Position numbers and translations under genes: made by a program. The notes beneath the pieces were generated by a model. That model made no database searches. It had not been told where the DNA came from and was given only the letters and a program-made list of their open reading frames with translations. This document shows positions 6,220 to 8,201 of a stretch of DNA of 8,201 bases, one piece after another; positions within the stretch are counted from its first letter, which is position 1, and each line of letters starts with the position of its first letter. The stretch comes from Thiobacillus sp. (GTDB lineage: Bacteria; Pseudomonadota; Gammaproteobacteria; Burkholderiales; Thiobacillaceae). The stretch covers positions 1-8,201 of the forward strand of contig JANJUT010000154.1 in the NCBI GenBank assembly GCA_024710445.1. The letters run 5' to 3'.

Positions 6220-8201
6220 TACATCCGTCTCGCACATTTCAAATCATGGCAGGCATGCTTGCCACTACATTCAGGTATCGCACCGCAAACTTCCGCTTCC
6301 TCCGCACAAGCGGAAAATGCTCCCTGAATGGCGTCATCGCCCCAGGGCTTGAGCAATGTCTTGTGTGCTGCAAGCTGATTGACAGCATCATTGATGGCCT
6401 CTGCGGTGCTCCTGCCGGAATAAAACATACTGGCGGTTTCCGGAAACGCCTGTTTTAGCTGGTCCAGAAGCTTGCTGCCCGCCATCCCTGGCATGTGCTG
6501 ATTGCACAAAACAACTTGCGCGCCATGCGACGCAAGCGTGTCCAGCGCCTCGCTTGCATCGCCCGCGCTAAGCACGCGCCAACCCTTGCCATGCAGCGAA
6601 TGCGCCAGCGCACTCCGCACCTTGGGCTCGCTATCGACGATCAGCAGGGTGTGTTCCCGGCGTTCGTGTTCGAGCGCACTGATGTCCAGCTGGCGGCCAC
6701 TACGCAGCAGTTGCCCGGCCTCCTCCCGGGGTAGCGGGCGGCTGAAGTAATATCCCTGCAACTCATCGCACTTCACGTAGTGCAGGAAGGCAACCTGTGC
6801 AGCTTCTTCCACGCCTTCGGCGATCACCGACAGGCCCAGACTGTGCGCCAGGGTGACGATCGTGCGCACGATGGCGGCGTCGTCCGGGTCCACCGTAACA
6901 TCACGCACGAAAGAACGATCGACCTTGAGCACATCGATCGGGAACAGCTTGAGATAGGACAGCGAGGAATAGCCGGTGCCAAAATCATCCACCGACAGCG
7001 TCAACCCAAGATTCTTGAGCGCGCGCAGGGTGCCGATTGCCGCCTCGCTGTCGTGCATCACGGTGCTTTCGGTAATTTCCAGTTCCAGAAAAGCCGGGGC
7101 GAGTCGGGTCTCGGATAGCACCCGCATCACACGATCCACCAGGCCCGGGTCGCGGAATTGCCGCGCGGACAGGTTCACCGACATGCGTATTTCGGCAAGC
7201 CCCATGTCCTGCCACTGCCGAGCGCAGCGGCACGCTTCTTCCAGCACCCAGTTGCCCAGCGGCACGATAAGGCCGGTATCCTCCGCCACGCCGATAAAGC
7301 GGTCCGGGCCGACCAACCCCTTCTCCGGGTGATTCCAGCGCACCAGCGACTCGAATCCCAGCACCGCGCCGGTAACCAGACTGACGCGCGGCTGATAATG
7401 CAGCACCAGTTCTCCGCGTTTGATGGCAAGGCGCAGATCGTGTTCGATCTCGACCCGCGCACGCATACGCGCATCCATCTCCGGCACATAGAAGCGGAAG
7501 GTATTGCGGCCTTCCTCCTTGGCGCGGTACATGGCGATATCGGCATTGCGCAGCAAGGTTTCCGCATCTTCGCCATCGGAAGGAAATACCGTCAGGCCAA
7601 GGCTGCAGGTCACGTATACCTCGCGACCCCCAAGCTGGAATGGTCGCGCCATATCGCCCAGGATATTCTCCGCCACGACTGCCATATCTTCCACATGCGC
7701 GATATCGGGCAATAGCAGGATGAATTCATCACTGCTCTGGCGGCCCACGGTATCGCCCATCCGCAGCACTGAATTGATCCGCGCCGCTGCCTGACACAGC
7801 AACTCATCACCTACGCCATGGCCCAAGGTATCGTTGACGACCTTGAAGTGATCGAGATCAAGATATGCCACCACAAGCAGCCGCTGGCTCCGCCGGGCAT
7901 GCAGTATCGCCTGCTGGAGGCGGTCCAGAATGAGGGAGCGATTGGGAAGACCTGTCAGGACATCGTAACTGGCCTGGTAGCGCAGAAGGTCCTCTTGACG
8001 CTTGCGCGCCGAAATGTCGCGGGCAATAACCAGCACGGAAACAACCCGGTTATCCATATCCCGCTCTGGCACCATGCGCACATGAAAATGGCTTGGACCC
8101 GTTGGCTGCAGATCGATATCGCACTCCAGCATCGCTGCCTCGCCATGCTCAAACACCTCCAGCACGACTCGCTGCCACGGCGCGGCTGCCGCCACAGGCA
8201 G
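6219..8201 (-). CDS. PAS-GGDEF-EAL-receiver c-di-GMP protein, likely phosphodiesterase (5' end outside window)
   Basis: The frame is open to the window edge, so the true start lies beyond it; the GTG at 8195 used for numbering is internal. Residues 1-66 are the end of a PAS domain. GGDEF spans about 70-235 and keeps an I-site RxxD (Arg145-Asp148), but its signature reads SSDEF (154-158), so cyclase activity is doubtful. EAL spans about 250-500 with ESLVRW (Glu282), NLSARQF (Asn341), ELEITES (Glu373), DDFGTGYSS (Asp403-404), LKVDRSF (Lys424), AEGVE (Glu460) and QGYYFSRP (Gln480), all as in active c-di-GMP phosphodiesterases. The C-terminal domain, about 515-628, is a receiver of the RpfG type, with DSEP instead of DDEP and CNQHMPGM where the phosphoacceptor Asp should be (Asn565); Lys616 is kept. 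The protein probably lowers c-di-GMP, acting with the partner-switching genes downstream. It ends in a TAA that overlaps the next small frame. Confidence 0.93.
   Translation of the reverse strand: MPVAAAAPWQRVVLEVFEHGEAAMLECDIDLQPTGPSHFHVRMVPERDMDNRVVSVLVIARDISARKRQEDLLRYQASYDVLTGLPNRSLILDRLQQAILHARRSQRLLVVAYLDLDHFKVVNDTLGHGVGDELLCQAAARINSVLRMGDTVGRQSSDEFILLLPDIAHVEDMAVVAENILGDMARPFQLGGREVYVTCSLGLTVFPSDGEDAETLLRNADIAMYRAKEEGRNTFRFYVPEMDARMRARVEIEHDLRLAIKRGELVLHYQPRVSLVTGAVLGFESLVRWNHPEKGLVGPDRFIGVAEDTGLIVPLGNWVLEEACRCARQWQDMGLAEIRMSVNLSARQFRDPGLVDRVMRVLSETRLAPAFLELEITESTVMHDSEAAIGTLRALKNLGLTLSVDDFGTGYSSLSYLKLFPIDVLKVDRSFVRDVTVDPDDAAIVRTIVTLAHSLGLSVIAEGVEEAAQVAFLHYVKCDELQGYYFSRPLPREEAGQLLRSGRQLDISALEHERREHTLLIVDSEPKVRSALAHSLHGKGWRVLSAGDASEALDTLASHGAQVVLCNQHMPGMAGSKLLDQLKQAFPETASMFYSGRSTAEAINDAVNQLAAHKTLLKPWGDDAIQGAFSACAEEAEVCGAIPECSGKHACHDLKCARRM

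Noticed and set aside
1..8201. CRISPR arrays, insertion sequences, riboswitches or rRNA/tRNA genes
   Set aside because: No regularly spaced repeats, transposase motifs, terminal inverted repeats, or conserved RNA cores were seen; the window is almost filled by the coding regions listed.

Overview
The window reads almost entirely on the minus strand. It looks like chromosomal DNA of a GC-rich beta- or gammaproteobacterium. This rests on the Pseudomonas-like HsbR/HsbA signalling architecture, the codon choice and the Gram-negative style membrane sensor kinase. No rRNA, tRNA or other taxonomic marker is present, so the assignment is an inference.

Region 8201 to 978, in the direction of transcription, is one compact signalling operon: (1) a c-di-GMP protein cut by the window edge, with PAS end, GGDEF, EAL and a C-terminal receiver domain; (2) a possible 64-residue small protein linked by stop/start overlaps on both sides; (3) a 990-residue membrane sensor histidine kinase (Cache-type periplasmic sensor, HAMP, three PAS, HisKA, HATPase); (4) a 101-residue STAS anti-sigma-factor antagonist; (5) a 574-residue response regulator carrying both a PP2C/SpoIIE serine phosphatase and an RsbW-like serine kinase domain. 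Items 4 and 5 have the layout of the HsbA/HsbR partner-switching pair of Pseudomonas aeruginosa (also like CrsA/CrsR of Shewanella). The likely logic is that an external signal acts on the kinase, the kinase phosphorylates the HsbR-like receiver, and this shifts the balance between phosphorylating and dephosphorylating the STAS protein. The STAS protein then selects between partners such as an anti-sigma factor or a c-di-GMP enzyme. The c-di-GMP protein looks like a phosphodiesterase: its GGDEF site is altered to SSDEF and its receiver has lost the phosphoacceptor aspartate, while its EAL catalytic residues are kept.

Region 977 to 701 is a 277-base gap with no gene. It holds three inverted repeats and a candidate extended -10 promoter for the next gene.

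Region 700 to 1 is the first 233 codons of a ParA/Soj-type ATPase that runs off the window. Its sequence style resembles the ParA found at one end of integrative conjugative elements (PAPI-1/ICEclc type). The gap may therefore contain the boundary between a host signalling operon and an integrated element, but no att site or tRNA could be identified here.
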